From Siphonodentalium dalli (lineage: Eukaryota; Mollusca; Scaphopoda; Gadilida; Siphonodentaliidae), in the NCBI GenBank assembly GCA_032622095.1, contig CP136061.1:124001-188000 (forward strand): a DNA stretch of 64,000 nt. The letters are read 5' to 3'. The notes under the pieces were generated by a model. That model was not told the DNA's origin and did not search any database. It saw only the letters and a program-made list of their open reading frames with translations. The translations under genes were made by a program, and so were the position numbers. Positions 43,301-47,592 of this stretch are shown in pieces. How positions within the stretch are numbered: the stretch's first letter is position 1; each line of letters begins with the position of its first letter.

Positions 43301-43948
43301 TATGCTATCTTTGCACAGAGTTGACGCACAACACTTTGTCTGAATCGCCATGAATTTTTGACGCGTCACGCTACATATTTTACCATGACGTCACGAAATC
43401 AGAACGAAAGCAGGAAAACGATGTTGAATCTGATTAAGTGTCTATATTCGTTCCATATTTTGCAAATATGTTTACAATCTTTCCGATGTTGCTGCCCTGT
43501 TAACCAGTTGGCTAATGCCTGTTAACCTTTGAAAATATGTCATTTTTTAGGTAGGGTACCCTATGAAACATAGTGAAAAGTTATATTTTGCCACCTATCT
43601 CGGCTCGGCGCCCTCTGAATTCGAAAACTAGAGTAATTTTCCCATAAGAAAATGATGGTCGCATAAATTCCCCCGATGTGCGACGATCACCCCCCAGCAC
43701 AGCCTAGACTAATAGATAGGCCTACCTATATCACACTGTGGCCAGTGGGGCACACTGGAGGCGATGTGGTGTAGGTAGTCGCGAAAATAGGTGAACATTT
43801 TCAAACACGTTTAATGGTTATGTTCAATATATTTATGATATATCTATGTATGAGAGTTATCAATGTACACTATTAATAATACCTCCCCATCCTTCACCAA
43901 TCTGTAACCAAGTAAAGTGTGTTCGTATGTGCCAACTACAACCTCCAT
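3968..43948 (-). CDS. PAK1IP1: PAK1-interacting protein 1 (Mak11-type WD40 protein), nine exons
   Basis: The joined exons encode 404 residues, close to the roughly 390 of vertebrate PAK1IP1. All eight junctions have GT..AG ends and compatible phases, and the total is 1215 nt with one terminal stop. The first six exons carry WD-type blades: a GGTDETIRLFHL strand (residues 53-64), a CSDDGTVCIWKS strand (about 93-104) and a VGTDRKLHTWNL strand (about 137-148). Degenerate blades follow to about residue 275, then a Lys/Ser-rich basic tail (about 290-404). The family acts in the nucleolus in assembly of the large ribosomal subunit; the vertebrate protein also binds and restrains the kinase PAK1. 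Identification rests on recalled family resemblance along the whole length, including the N-terminal VVGTYE..LLGY motif and HPSGKLA..VGTD. Introns are 1.1-9.5 kb and rich in transposons. Codon phases argue against a pseudogene. Confidence 0.93.
4349..7456 (-). other. PAK1IP1: PAK1IP1 intron 8
   Basis: The donor is GTG/GTAAGA at the 7456 end and the acceptor ends GACAG before 4348. It contains a GC-rich, CGC-repeating stretch near 4718-4815 (GGCGCGCAATTGCGC type), a TTAA-flanked MITE (5411-5539), and two C-homopolymer tracts (5730-5745 and 5839-5853). No further gene is seen. Confidence 0.85.
5411..5539. mobile_element. TTAA-flanked MITE, CCCTTTCAGTGCCAAG family (copy 1)
   Basis: The terminal inverted repeats start CCCTTTCAGTGCCAAGTC and end in the reverse complement. 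TTAA at 5411-5414 and 5536-5539 is the target duplication. The element proper is 121 bp (5415-5535). TTAA targets with CCC-starting ends are the signature of piggyBac-type transposons. It has no coding capacity. Related copies are at 15644, 27901 and 58501. Confidence 0.85.
7457..7565 (-). CDS. PAK1IP1: PAK1IP1 exon 8
   Basis: The acceptor TCCTGCAG precedes AATTAAAGC and the donor is GATGTG/GTAAGA. It encodes the end of Arg242 and residues 243-278. The segment LLFTGSSSGQLLVYKI is the c-d strand pair of the last recognisable WD-type blade, with Tyr in place of the usual Trp. The preceding LTLHHMAHDD corresponds to the family's loop before that strand. Entry phase 1/2 and exit phase 0 match exons 7 and 9. 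Confidence 0.92.
7566..8716 (-). other. PAK1IP1: PAK1IP1 intron 7
   Basis: The donor is AACAG/GTATAT and the acceptor TCCTGCAG. It contains a TTAA MITE with two internal hairpins (7638-7897) and the end of another TTAA element near 8530-8595, which reads GGCACTCAAAGGGTTAA. The middle (7900-8460) shows an AACTCTGGTAGAACC..TTGAGCTTGACCTG phrase, a relic of the dispersed ATAACTCTGG repeat family. Confidence 0.85.
7638..7897. mobile_element. TTAA-flanked MITE with two internal stem-loops
   Basis: The ends read TCCTTTCATGACTG and, inverted, CCCTTCCATGACTG, between TTAA at 7638-7641 and 7894-7897. Inside are two long hairpins, about 7690-7753 and 7785-7853. Both stems are built on TTCTCTTATATATG(C/T)GAG with short loops. 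Larger relatives with the same hairpins are at 9129, 14875 and 30902. It is non-coding. Confidence 0.8.
8717..8814 (-). CDS. PAK1IP1: PAK1IP1 exon 7
   Basis: The acceptor CTTTAACAG precedes GATGAAACA and the donor is AACAG/GTATAT. It encodes residues 210-241 plus two bases of Arg242. The peptide DETIAYGGDGGNIELHNI is a WD-type blade strand pair continuing directly from AVFID of exon 6; the family has a D-E..I signature here. It enters in phase 0 and leaves two bases over, which exon 8 completes. Confidence 0.92.
8850..9128. repeat. Microsatellite-headed transposon relic
   Basis: It begins TCTATCTATATAAAAGCC followed by (GT)n and CTGTCTGTAACTC. That layout is typical of a widespread invertebrate repeat (often a Helitron-like end), followed by CACCCAAATTTGACCA..TTTCAGGTGAATC. 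Only one end is recognisable and a TTAA MITE abuts it. The class assignment is tentative. Confidence 0.4.
9129..9529. mobile_element. TTAA-flanked MITE, CCCTTTACCCAACA family (copy 1)
   Basis: TTAA at 9129-9132 and 9526-9529 bounds inverted ends CCCTTTACCCAACA and TGTTGGGTAAAGGG. Two internal hairpins (about 9283-9350 and 9433-9500) carry stems of TTCTCTTATATATGCGAG around the loop core GTCGACC/ATAGGTCGCC. Between them lies an A/T-rich segment of repeated ACATTCTTTAACAATTTTAT. It is non-coding; a shorter relative is at 14875-15229. Confidence 0.85.
10280..10424. repeat. 145-bp near-perfect inverted repeat (foldback)
   Basis: The arm ATCTACAACTCGTTCCCAG, continuing through TATAGCGGAA, TTACAAAACTCG and TCCAGTAAATT to GGTCTGGACC, is mirrored on the other side of a loop of about 13 nt (TCGCCAAATGCTC). 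Mismatches are few. No longer relative is seen in the window. It is either a foldback transposon or a palindrome made by a break-repair event. Confidence 0.85.
11570..11980. mobile_element. Foldback element with paired GAGGTCCCC hairpins
   Basis: Two small hairpins (11608-11685 and 11889-11950) share the arm CAGAATGAGGTCCCCAGAGG. They are arranged head-to-head, and their outer flanks (CCTGAATTTTGTGAGTCTGA at left; its mirror with CAGACACACTAAATTCAGG at right) also pair, making a palindrome with nested palindromes. A third hairpin and part of the same body lie inverted at 32770-33060 in intron 2. Confidence 0.7.
12122..14036. mobile_element. Inverted composite of degenerate 160-180 bp tandem repeats
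   Basis: The outer ends pair: TTGGCCCCCGAAAAAA at left and TTTTTTCAGGGGACAA at right, each next to a TCCGTCC or GGACGGAC run. The left half (12190-12830) carries about four units, each with TTTCCGGATGATAACTTTAG, a CAGGTCAAGTTCGGATATGG phrase and GAGTTATGGCCC. The right half (13380-13985) carries similar units in the opposite orientation. CGGGGGACACTG and CAGTGTCCCCTG near 12885 and 13160 form an inner inverted pair. No intact protein frame is present; it is probably a non-autonomous transposon family. Confidence 0.6.
14040..14690. repeat. Degenerate tandem repeat with GATGGCTGC..GGCCATG motif
   Basis: About four units of roughly 160-180 bp share ATGGCTCCCATCTAGAGGTC, GATCAGATGA..GATGTGGCCTGTAGG and AAGATGGCTGC..GGCCATGTTTTT. 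The block ends in CAATAGCTCAAACTTTAC..TGAGCTAAAA. The same body and end recur at about 29740-30310 in intron 3. Confidence 0.65.
14791..14853 (-). CDS. PAK1IP1: PAK1IP1 exon 6
   Basis: The acceptor TTTTTGTTTCAG precedes ACAGCCAGTG and the donor is ATTGAT/GTGAGT. It is exactly 63 nt, phase 0 at both ends, residues 189-209 (TASVLHSIKSQQRVHSAVF then ID). It continues the strand IDAYDVE of exon 5; the family has I-D-x-Y-x-x-x-T-A-S across this junction, which confirms exon order over the 9.5-kb intron. A MITE target site (TTAA, 14875-14878) lies only 21 nt upstream of the exon in transcript terms. Confidence 0.93.
14875..15229. mobile_element. TTAA-flanked MITE, CCCTTTACCCAACA family (copy 2)
   Basis: TTAA at 14875-14878 and 15226-15229 bounds the same inverted ends as the 9129 copy. 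The first internal hairpin has lost its left half (GTTATGCCC runs straight into TATGGTCGACTCGCATATAT near 15009-15020), while the second hairpin (15133-15200) is intact. On the transcribed strand the right-hand TTAA is the nearest A-containing branchpoint-like sequence (GGGTTAATGAC) to the exon 6 acceptor. Confidence 0.85.
15644..15831. mobile_element. TTAA-flanked MITE, CCCTTTCAGTGCCAAG family (copy 2)
   Basis: TTAA at 15644-15647 and 15828-15831. The ends are CCCTTTCAGTGCCAAGTC and the inverse. It is longer than copy 1 because the sub-terminal AGGAAATATGGGTTGATAC segment occurs in extra inverted copies, so most of the element can fold on itself. Confidence 0.85.
16546..24368 (-). repeat. 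PAK1IP1: 73-bp minisatellite of duplicated exon 5/intron 5 junctions (91 donor sites)
   Basis: Read on the transcribed strand, each unit is 46 nt of the exon 5 end (CTACATCATCATAAATAACA to GATGTCGAG) followed by 27 nt of intron start (GTAAGTTAATTCATGTATGA then CTCGGAA). On the + strand the donor reads ACTTACCTC. The first such site starts at 16561 and the last, the native exon 5 donor, at 24317. After removing the 1180-bp hAT insertion plus its duplication, 6576 bp remain, which is 88 x 73 + 2 x 76, so there are 90 intervals and 91 donors. The two 76-bp units carry an extra ATT (near 19297 and 19664). Rare donor-flank variants: CTCAACATC near 17443, CTTGACATC near 19712 and 24103, AATTTACC near 17509 and 17739. 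No unit has an acceptor-like site. Confidence 0.97.
19871..21042. mobile_element. Non-autonomous hAT-type element inside the array (1172 bp)
   Basis: The terminal inverted repeats are TAGAGGTGCCACGATTA at left and TAATCGTGGCACCCCTA at right. An exact 8-bp target duplication CATCATAT lies at 19863-19870 and 21043-21050, taken from the array unit. Sub-terminal ATCGATAATCGG and ATCGATTAATCG motifs repeat in both orientations. Eight-base duplications and GGTGCCAC-like ends fit the hAT superfamily. Open frames inside are at most 82 residues and show no transposase motif. Confidence 0.9.
24323..24405 (-). CDS. PAK1IP1: PAK1IP1 exon 5 (parent of the minisatellite)
   Basis: The acceptor TTATCTTACAG precedes ATGCAGAGAT and the donor is GTCGAG/GTAAGT. 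Its 83 nt complete Asp161 and encode residues 162-188 (AEIILWSPSGNHYIIINN, MKIDAYDVE). This matches the family's WSP-G..Y-x-I-x-x-x-x-K-I-D-x-Y blade. It is the only copy in the locus with both an acceptor and a donor: the 90 downstream copies lack the first 37 nt and the acceptor. Confidence 0.94.
25280..26830. repeat. Degenerate tandem repeat with TTTGACC..GTGACC motif
   Basis: At least five units of variable length share TATTTGACC(A/C)AGTGACC, CATTTGAACAAATCTGAA, CACCAAATATGAACC..TTTGGCCTG and AAGAATTACTATGGAGGGAA with AGAGTTATGGCCC. The two best copies are at about 26355-26495 and 26496-26625. It ends in GGACGGACG runs and GACTTTGTCTCAGGTGAGCT, a terminus of the AGCTCACC type seen in molluscan repeats. 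Open frames here are by-products of the repeat. Confidence 0.65.
26985..27612. repeat. Tandem ATAACTCTGG..GACCTGT repeat block
   Basis: Three to four units of about 165 bp share TTATC(A/G)(T/G)(C)CGGAAACC, an AATTCTAAGT(A/C)GAAAA phrase, CATAACTC(T)GGTGAAAATTGG and CGAACTTGACCTGT. They end in a CGGACGGACGGACG run and GCTGATTATAATAGTC. This is the same family as the right half of 12122-14036. Confidence 0.65.
27901..28081. mobile_element. TTAA-flanked MITE, CCCTTTCAGTGCCAAG family (copy 3)
   Basis: TTAA at 27901-27904 and 28078-28081. The left end is mutated (AACCATTTCAGTGCCAAG) and the right end is intact (CTTGGCACTGAAAGGG). Sub-terminal AGGAAATATGGGTTGATAC matches the other copies. It sits about 160 nt downstream of the exon 4 donor in the transcript. 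Confidence 0.85.
28244..28371 (-). CDS. PAK1IP1: PAK1IP1 exon 4
   Basis: The acceptor AACTATTTTCAG precedes AAATGCTG and the donor is AAAGCAG/GTTTGT. It completes Lys118 and encodes residues 119-160 plus one base of Asp161. The blade reads GHK-NAVRCVAVHPSGKLAMSV-GTDRKLHTWNL-VTGRSAYV, the best-preserved part of the protein, with the GH and W-N dipeptides of a canonical WD repeat and the family's HPSGKLA.SVGTD signature. Confidence 0.95.
29740..30310. repeat. Degenerate GGCCATG/AGCTCAAA repeat
   Basis: It shares GATGGC(T)..GGCCATGTTTTT, GCTCCCATCTAG and GATGAG.GATGTGACCTGT with 14040-14690, and ends the same way (CAATAGCTCAAAATTTAC..GTGAGCTAAAA). Between 29860 and 30020 four GCACTATTATT or TACTATTATTCGG phrases interrupt it. 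Confidence 0.6.
30376..30851. mobile_element. hAT-type element, deleted 476-bp relative of 19871-21042
   Basis: The ends are TAGAGGTGCCACGATTA and CCGTGGCACCCCTA, flanked by ATTTAAAC (30368-30375) and ATTTAAAA (30852-30859), 7 of 8 matching. The left 400 bp align with the array element (AATCGATAATCGG, ATTAATCGTACCTAATA, GGCCTATTG.CTGGGTGCT). The right part, including the palindromic ATCGATTA block, is deleted. Confidence 0.85.
30902..31825. mobile_element. Large TTAA MITE with two hairpins and a nested insertion
   Basis: The inverted ends CCCTTTCATAATGGGAGCT and AGCTCCCATCACGAAAGGG sit between TTTA (30902-30905, a decayed TTAA) and TTAA (31822-31825). Hairpins at 30952-31020 and 31710-31778 have the TTCTCTTATATATGCGAG stem. 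The centre is a degenerate ACATTCTTTAACAATTTTTATC repeat. A second element (31251-31610) is inserted in it. Confidence 0.8.
31247..31614. mobile_element. Nested TTAA-flanked insertion, about 360 bp
   Basis: It interrupts the ACATTCTTTAACAATTTT repeat of the host MITE. TTAA occurs at 31247-31250 and 31611-31614. The body (31251-31610) starts AGATATATTATGG, ends CCATACTTTAGTGTTTCACA then TCACT, and is unlike the host's repeat. The inverted ends are weak. Confidence 0.6.
31907..32027 (-). CDS. PAK1IP1: PAK1IP1 exon 3
   Basis: The acceptor AATGTTACAG precedes GCACAGTTAAC and the donor is GGACACAA/GTTTGT. It completes Gly78 and encodes residues 79-117 plus two bases of Lys118. The blade reads HSG-TVNWLAFYEGSHMFSCS-DDGTVCIWKS-NKWECLRSFKGHK, with a textbook DDGT..IW strand and the KWECL..GHK spacer characteristic of PAK1IP1/Mak11. 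The AA/A junction codon fits only the GTTTGT donor, not the nearby GTATTA. Confidence 0.95.
32770..33060. mobile_element. Inverted relative of the 11570 foldback element
   Basis: The reverse complement matches 11680-11835 (CTTCTGTTCAGTTTCT, GAGGTGACTAA.GGGTGAAC, CTGCCATAGCAG) and includes a hairpin (32924-33005) with arms CAGAATGA(A/G)GT(T/C)CCCAGAG. The mirrored flank AATGACAGACACACTA follows. Confidence 0.65.
33211..34109. mobile_element. Foldback element with about 100-bp inverted ends and 9-bp target duplication
   Basis: The ends TAGTCCAAGTCTTCTTGTAC and GTACAAGACTTGGACTA begin inverted repeats of about 103 bp that reach ATAACACGACTT / AAGTCGTGTTAT. An exact 9-bp direct repeat TGAATAACG flanks it at 33202-33210 and 34110-34118. 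Long inverted ends with 9-bp duplications are the pattern of Mutator-like elements. No transposase is present. Its interior right part (33840-33980) resembles 27740-27870 in intron 4. Confidence 0.85.
34171..34701. mobile_element. TTAA-flanked MITE, GGCGTTGGTGGTGGGTATG family (copy 1)
   Basis: TTAA at 34171-34174 and 34698-34701. The left end is AGATATGGGTGGCGTTGG and the right end CGCCGCCCGTGACT. The body includes AAAACCGCCATAAACAGAAA, ACCTGGCTTTTGTTTAGATC and GTGTGATTA.CCA.TAG. Sister copies are at 52792, 60878 and 62807. Confidence 0.8.
34839..35725. repeat. Direct duplication (about 240 bp) carrying a GAG/GTAAGT motif
   Basis: Copy 1 is 34839-35080. Copy 2 is 35140-35230 plus 35573-35725, split by an inserted element. 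Both carry ACAAGTCTCCCAAAAG, ACAAAAATAGTTAAGATGCT and, at the end, ATACTTACCTCAGAGTAAA-like sequence. On the transcribed strand that reads CTCTGAG/GTAAGTA, a strong but apparently unused 5' splice site. Confidence 0.7.
35231..35572. mobile_element. 342-bp inverted-repeat element
   Basis: The left end GGTGCTGTACAATAAATCC continues through ATTTATGGGACCAT to TACTCAACAGAA. The right end is its imperfect reverse complement (TTCTGTTGAGTA..GTGTACAGTACC). The arms are about 55-60 bp. No clear target duplication is seen. It splits copy 2 of the surrounding duplication, so it is younger than that duplication. Confidence 0.75.
35971..36136 (-). CDS. PAK1IP1: PAK1IP1 exon 2
   Basis: The acceptor AATTATTTCAG precedes AATCGGCGCC and the donor is CATTCAG/GTACGG. 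It encodes residues 23-77 plus one base of Gly78. After NRRLDPSFTDQSH comes the first WD blade (LGSIKSVAISSKNILASG then GTDETIRLFHL) and the family's HLDKRQELG.LMQHSG linker. Entry phase 0 fits exon 1. An open frame continues upstream into the intron, but that is read-through: the acceptor is strong and the exon 1 peptide is the expected N-terminus. Confidence 0.95.
36401..36876. mobile_element. TTAA-flanked MITE, AGGTACTCAATCCG family
   Basis: TTAA at 36401-36404 and 36873-36876. The inverted ends are AGGTACTCAATCCG and CGGATTGAGTACCT. Homology between the arms continues inward for about 150 bp (GGCTT.GGGGGT.AAAAATAT, TTGATTCGAGTCGA, CAAAGCTCAGA). A left half of the same family lies at 45292-45412, where the right half is missing. 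Confidence 0.85.
37378..37550. repeat. Palindrome cluster of GCGCAAAT/ATTTGCGC
   Basis: AAGCGCAAATNATTTGCGCTT recurs about seven times with small changes, so every unit is self-complementary and the cluster can pair in many registers. It lies 120 bp outside the left arm of the giant inverted repeat. Confidence 0.85.
37672..43711. mobile_element. 6.04-kb giant inverted repeat (foldback element)
   Basis: The left arm 37672-38445 (774 bp) and right arm 42926-43711 (786 bp) are inverted copies, nearly identical; the 12-bp length difference is one extra GGCCGCCAAGAT-type unit at right. Both outer ends read TAGTCTAG(T/G)CTGTGCTGG. Further in, 38880-39340 and 42360-42870 are also inverted copies but much more diverged (shared ACTGACATCCA/CCTGACATCCA, CATTAGACCCGC). 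The left side has an extra direct duplicate of arm sequence at 38446-38800. No clear target duplication (at best ATA) and no transposase frame are seen. Confidence 0.85.
43883..43948 (-). CDS. PAK1IP1: PAK1IP1 exon 1 (start codon exon)
   Basis: The ATG at 43948-43946 opens MEVVVGTYEHTLLGYRLVKD then GE, 22 codons ending in phase 0 at GAG/GTATTA. The VVGTYE..LLGY motif is the recognised N-terminal strand of PAK1IP1/Mak11 proteins, and the next peptide in exon 2 (NRRLDPSF) follows at the expected distance. The context CAAATATGG has A at -3 and G at +4. The 7.7-kb distance from exon 2 is explained by the inserted giant inverted repeat. Confidence 0.88.
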
Positions 43949-43990
43949 ATTTGAGTGGCCATGTGCTTTTATGTGACGTCGTCAATTTGT
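43949..43990 (-). promoter_or_regulatory. PAK1IP1: Possible 5' UTR/promoter segment with CRE-like site
   Basis: TGACGTCG (43974-43981) matches 7 of 8 bases of a CRE (TGACGTCA). An ATAAAAG stretch lies just upstream of the ATG on the transcribed strand. Both could be chance; the transcription start is unknown, and a non-coding first exon further upstream is possible. Confidence 0.25.
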
Positions 43991-46015
43991 GTGTAGAATA
44001 AATAATCAGCACGTGGCGGTGAAATAAAAAAAAAGTGTTAAAATAGAAGGTAGAACATTCAAGGATTTTGTCGAGTTAGCGATATGATCAAACTAAACTT
44101 AGTGTTGTGAATATGCTTTCAGATATTGCAACGCTCACCAGCCTACAATGCTTGTTCACTCAGAAATACTATATCCGGATTACAAGAATCATCCGGGCGG
44201 CTATGCGGTTTTTAGTCAGACAGATTCCGGAGTCCAATCCGTGTTTTAGTCAGACTCAAAATACGAAACTTTCACATCCGAAAAGAGCTGGCCTCCCATA
44301 AACTAGAAATTTCAAATTTTTCAAAGAATAGTTTTAAAACAGGATAAGACACATACCGACAGAATGAGTTCTGCACAGGTTGGCACATTAAGATTGTCAT
44401 AACTTAACCATCATAAATGACATAATATGAAAAAACCAGATTGGGATCTGGGACGTTTTTTACTAAATAACGGGAATACTAGAGTTATATTTCTTTGAAA
44501 AACTCAAAACATTGGGCGACGACGGGGAAGTCGTATGAATGATATTGCCAGCAACTTCCCCTTCATCGCCCAATATTTTGAGTTTTTCAAAGACAACTCT
44601 AGTATGCCTTATATTTTAATAGTCAAAAATCACCTTTATAATAAGCTTAATATGATTACGTCAGTACGTATGGACAACCCAAAACACGTACGTCCATCGG
44701 CAATCTCACACGACTTCCCCGTCAAGAACATTTTGGGCTGAAGTTTGTTAGATAGTGCCGTCCACCTCCCCCAAGCCCACCCACCCTACAAGTGATTTTT
44801 CCTATAGTGTTTTTGAAACGTGTCTCTTTGTGGTGTCATTCTTTTGGTATGCCCGTTATTTCGTAAAGGTGATTTTTTACGAAATAACGGGTATGTTAGA
44901 GTTACATTTCTTTGCAAAACTCAAAACATTGGGCGAGAAATTATCTCGACGGGGAAGTCGTATGATATTGCCCGTCCATCTATAAAATGATAAATGTATG
45001 TTTCATAGGAGTGCCTGTATTTCTCAGAAATTTTCTGGCCAACTTGGGATAAACGATCACGCCAGTGCGTATTGGACCGTAGGACGGCGACATGTCACTC
45101 TATGTCCAAAGGTTCGCTATTCCCAAGGTTCATTATACCGAAGTTTCGCTATTCCCAAGGTTCTCTATATTCCTCAATATTCAGAAGGTTTTTATGACTC
45201 GTTATTTTGAAGTTTCATTCTATTATCTATATTCTAAAGTATTGAGAGGGTTCTTTATCATATTAAAGACTCTTTTTATGAAGGAAATAACTTAAAGGTA
45301 CTCAATCCGATAAGACGCTGCTAAATTACTCTTTCTTTGGCTTCGGTGGGGAAAAAATATTTGATTAGTGTCGAACCCACCCATCAAAGCTCAGAGTAAT
45401 TAGATACAGTCGTTCAGGTAGTAACGGGTCACAGGCAGTAATGGGTCAGTTGCTGTTTATCGTCGTGGCAAAAGTCACAGATACACTTGATCTCCCAAAA
45501 TCCTTTTGATTCTTGAGAATGAATATGTGTTGGAGATCATGTGCAATTTGTGGCGAGTTCTGACGGTAATTTCCGATTTAATTCAATTTTTCTGACGGAC
45601 AGTGGAAACGCATCGGAGGAAAGTAGGTCAACAAAATATGTCAAGTTGCAGATCGGCTGCTGCCAATAAAAAACAGAATAAAGTACACCCAAACTAAGCA
45701 CTGTAAAATATTAACAAATTATTTATTTTTCAACTCCCAGACCCCCACAAAAGTTAAATTTGTCTTATTGTGTAAACATTTAATTTGTTTCGACCTACTT
45801 CCGTTGTCAATAGCGGGTCACATGCGGGTCGCACGTGCTATCACGGAATGGATAAAAACATGTCAATTGAATTCTAATGATTAGCATACATTGGAAATAA
45901 TAAAACATAGTAACATTTCATGCCTTCATTGGCAATTTAAGACATAATATAGGTTGAAATTGTTCTCATAGTTTAATTTTCCAACCAGAATTGAATGAAG
46001 AGTGAATGTTTTTTT
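43991..46015. other. 5' flank with two foldback elements, no gene recognised
   Basis: 44457-44606 is an inverted repeat with arms CTAGAGTTATATTTCTTTGA..ATTGGGCGA. 44840-44990 is a related partial copy preceded by its own hairpin (CCCGTTATTTCGTAAA / TTTACGAAATAACGGG). 45292-45412 is the left half of the AGGTACTCAATCCG MITE. 45100-45210 repeats GCTATTCCCAAGGTTC. 45420-45840 contains several AATGGGTCA or GCGGGTCAC phrases. Confidence 0.6.
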
Positions 46016-46115
46016 NNNNNNNNNNNNNNNNNNNNNNNNNNNNNNNNNNNNNNNNNNNNNNNNNNNNNNNNNNNNNNNNNNNNNNNNNNNNNNNNNNNNN
46101 NNNNNNNNNNNNNNN
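46016..46115. other. Assembly gap (100 N)
   Basis: Exactly 100 N, the conventional placeholder for a gap of unknown length. Sequence on the two sides is not obviously related. Confidence 0.99.
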
Positions 46116-46199
46116 CCTCAGTACTCAGGCCTAATATCCTATATATTCATAAACCATGATTCTATATTCCCGGTATGAGAACATTCAGATTTAACCTGA

Positions 46200-47035
46200 A
46201 AAATTGCGCATAAATCCTAAAATCTAGTGGTCTAATTCCAGTCAAATGCACACGGCTACGGGCAAGAAACCAGGACACACCGGGCTGACCATGGTTGTTC
46301 GCCCCGGTGTGAGAAAATTTTGAAAACTATACAAGAAAATCGCAAAATCCTACCATCTCGACTGGCTTCAACTGAACCTTTCCTAGTGTTGGAAATTTCA
46401 AACCTCATACTCCCCCTCAGGTTGGAAAATTATCCAACTGATGACCATTTCAGTCCACATGTTTGACCAAATGTAGTAAAATATTGTTTTGTTAAATTAA
46501 TTAGCCGTTTTGTATTGGCCACGGGGGGTGGACAATGACACACCCGGGCCGACCATGGTTCGGCCCGGTGTGCGAAAATTTTGAAATCTGGCCAAGAAAG
46601 TCGCAAAATCCTAGCATCTAGACTAGCCTCAAGCCTTCATATAGTTGGAAATTTCAAACCTGACACCTCCACTTAGGTTGGAAATTTTCCAACTGATGAT
46701 AATTCCAATGACAATGTTGACCAAATGTATGACAATATTGTTTTCTTAAATTAACTAGCAGTTTCGACTGCCCACGGGGAAGGGACCGGGACACAAGCTT
46801 TCCAAGTGTTGGAAATTTCCAACCTGTCACCCTCCCTAAGGTTGGAAAAATTTCCAACTATTGGATGACCATTTCAGTCCAGAAAAAACTAGAAAAATAT
46901 GCAAATATTGGTTCGAAAACAATTAATTCCCCAAGAACATTTTCAACCTATTGTTGGTGTGAAATTTCCAACTAATGTTTTGGCAGGTATGAAATTTCCA
47001 ACTGTTGAAAAATTTGACCAAAGTTGGGGGTGATA
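46200..47035. repeat. Degenerate tandem repeat, about 260-bp period, rich in TTGGAAATTTCCAA
   Basis: CGCAAAATCCTA(C/G)CATCT recurs at 46341 and 46602, with CGG(T)GTG.GAAAATTTTGAAA before it and GTTGGAAATTTC..AACCT..CCCTC after it. Three units are visible. Small palindromes GTTGGAAATTTCCAAC are scattered throughout. Confidence 0.75.
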
Positions 47036-47043
47036 CACCCCAA

Positions 47044-47060
47044 CCCCCCCCCCCCCCCCC
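47044..47060. repeat. C homopolymer tract
   Basis: A run of 17 C closes the tandem repeat block. Similar tracts are at 5730-5745 and 5839-5853. Confidence 0.9.
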
Positions 47061-47203
47061 TGTCGCCACGTCTCTGATAATGACACTGATCAGTGTGCAT
47101 TAATTAGTTTGTCTCGTAATTAAGAGCTATGAGATAAAGGGATTAAGGTGTCTGGGCATTGTATAAACACATTTTAACAAACACTGAGTCCGCTTGCATC
47201 ATG

Positions 47204-47204
<1 letters not shown>

Positions 47205-47271
<67 letters not shown>
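47205..47271. repeat. (CT)n microsatellite
   Basis: About 33 CT units, flanked by GCATCATGC and CATGC. The glutamate-arginine frames through it on the other strand are artefacts of the dinucleotide. Confidence 0.98.
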
Positions 47272-47273
<2 letters not shown>

Positions 47274-47592
47274 GCAAAACACCCCGGAGCCACACCCGGA
47301 AGAATTGATGTATAAGGAGTTGTGCAAGCCGCAGGGATGAATATAAGTGTGCCCCCATTGCGGTATACACTGCCCCAAATCATTCAGTGTTCCGGGGTAC
47401 TCGGGCTGGACTAACAAACCAGATTCCACAAAACTGTTGATGCATTCGTATATACATATATGGCGGATGGACCTTCAATCATAACAGTAGAGAATGTGAC
47501 AAATGTTACCGTGGGACATATCAATCCTGACATGCGTTATCCGACCATCGACACCACAGTGAATAAATATAGATAATAAAAAAGCGCACATA

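Larger units (their letters stand above)
36137..43882 (-). other. PAK1IP1: PAK1IP1 intron 1, dominated by a giant inverted repeat
   Basis: The donor is GGGGAG/GTATTA (weak) and the acceptor AATTATTTCAG. It contains a TTAA MITE (36401-36876), related paragraphs of ATATCCTGCACAGAT..TATACCATTTC (36990-37300), a GCGCAAAT palindrome cluster (37378-37550) and the 6-kb inverted repeat (37672-43711). Only 171 nt separate the right arm from exon 1. Short open frames inside match no family. Confidence 0.85.

Noticed and set aside
44755-44985. 76-codon plus-strand frame next to the gene start as a divergent neighbour
   Set aside because: It overlaps a hairpin and a foldback copy and has no family resemblance.
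47199-47429. Arg-Glu repeat proteins on the minus strand
   Set aside because: Translation of the (CT)n microsatellite only.
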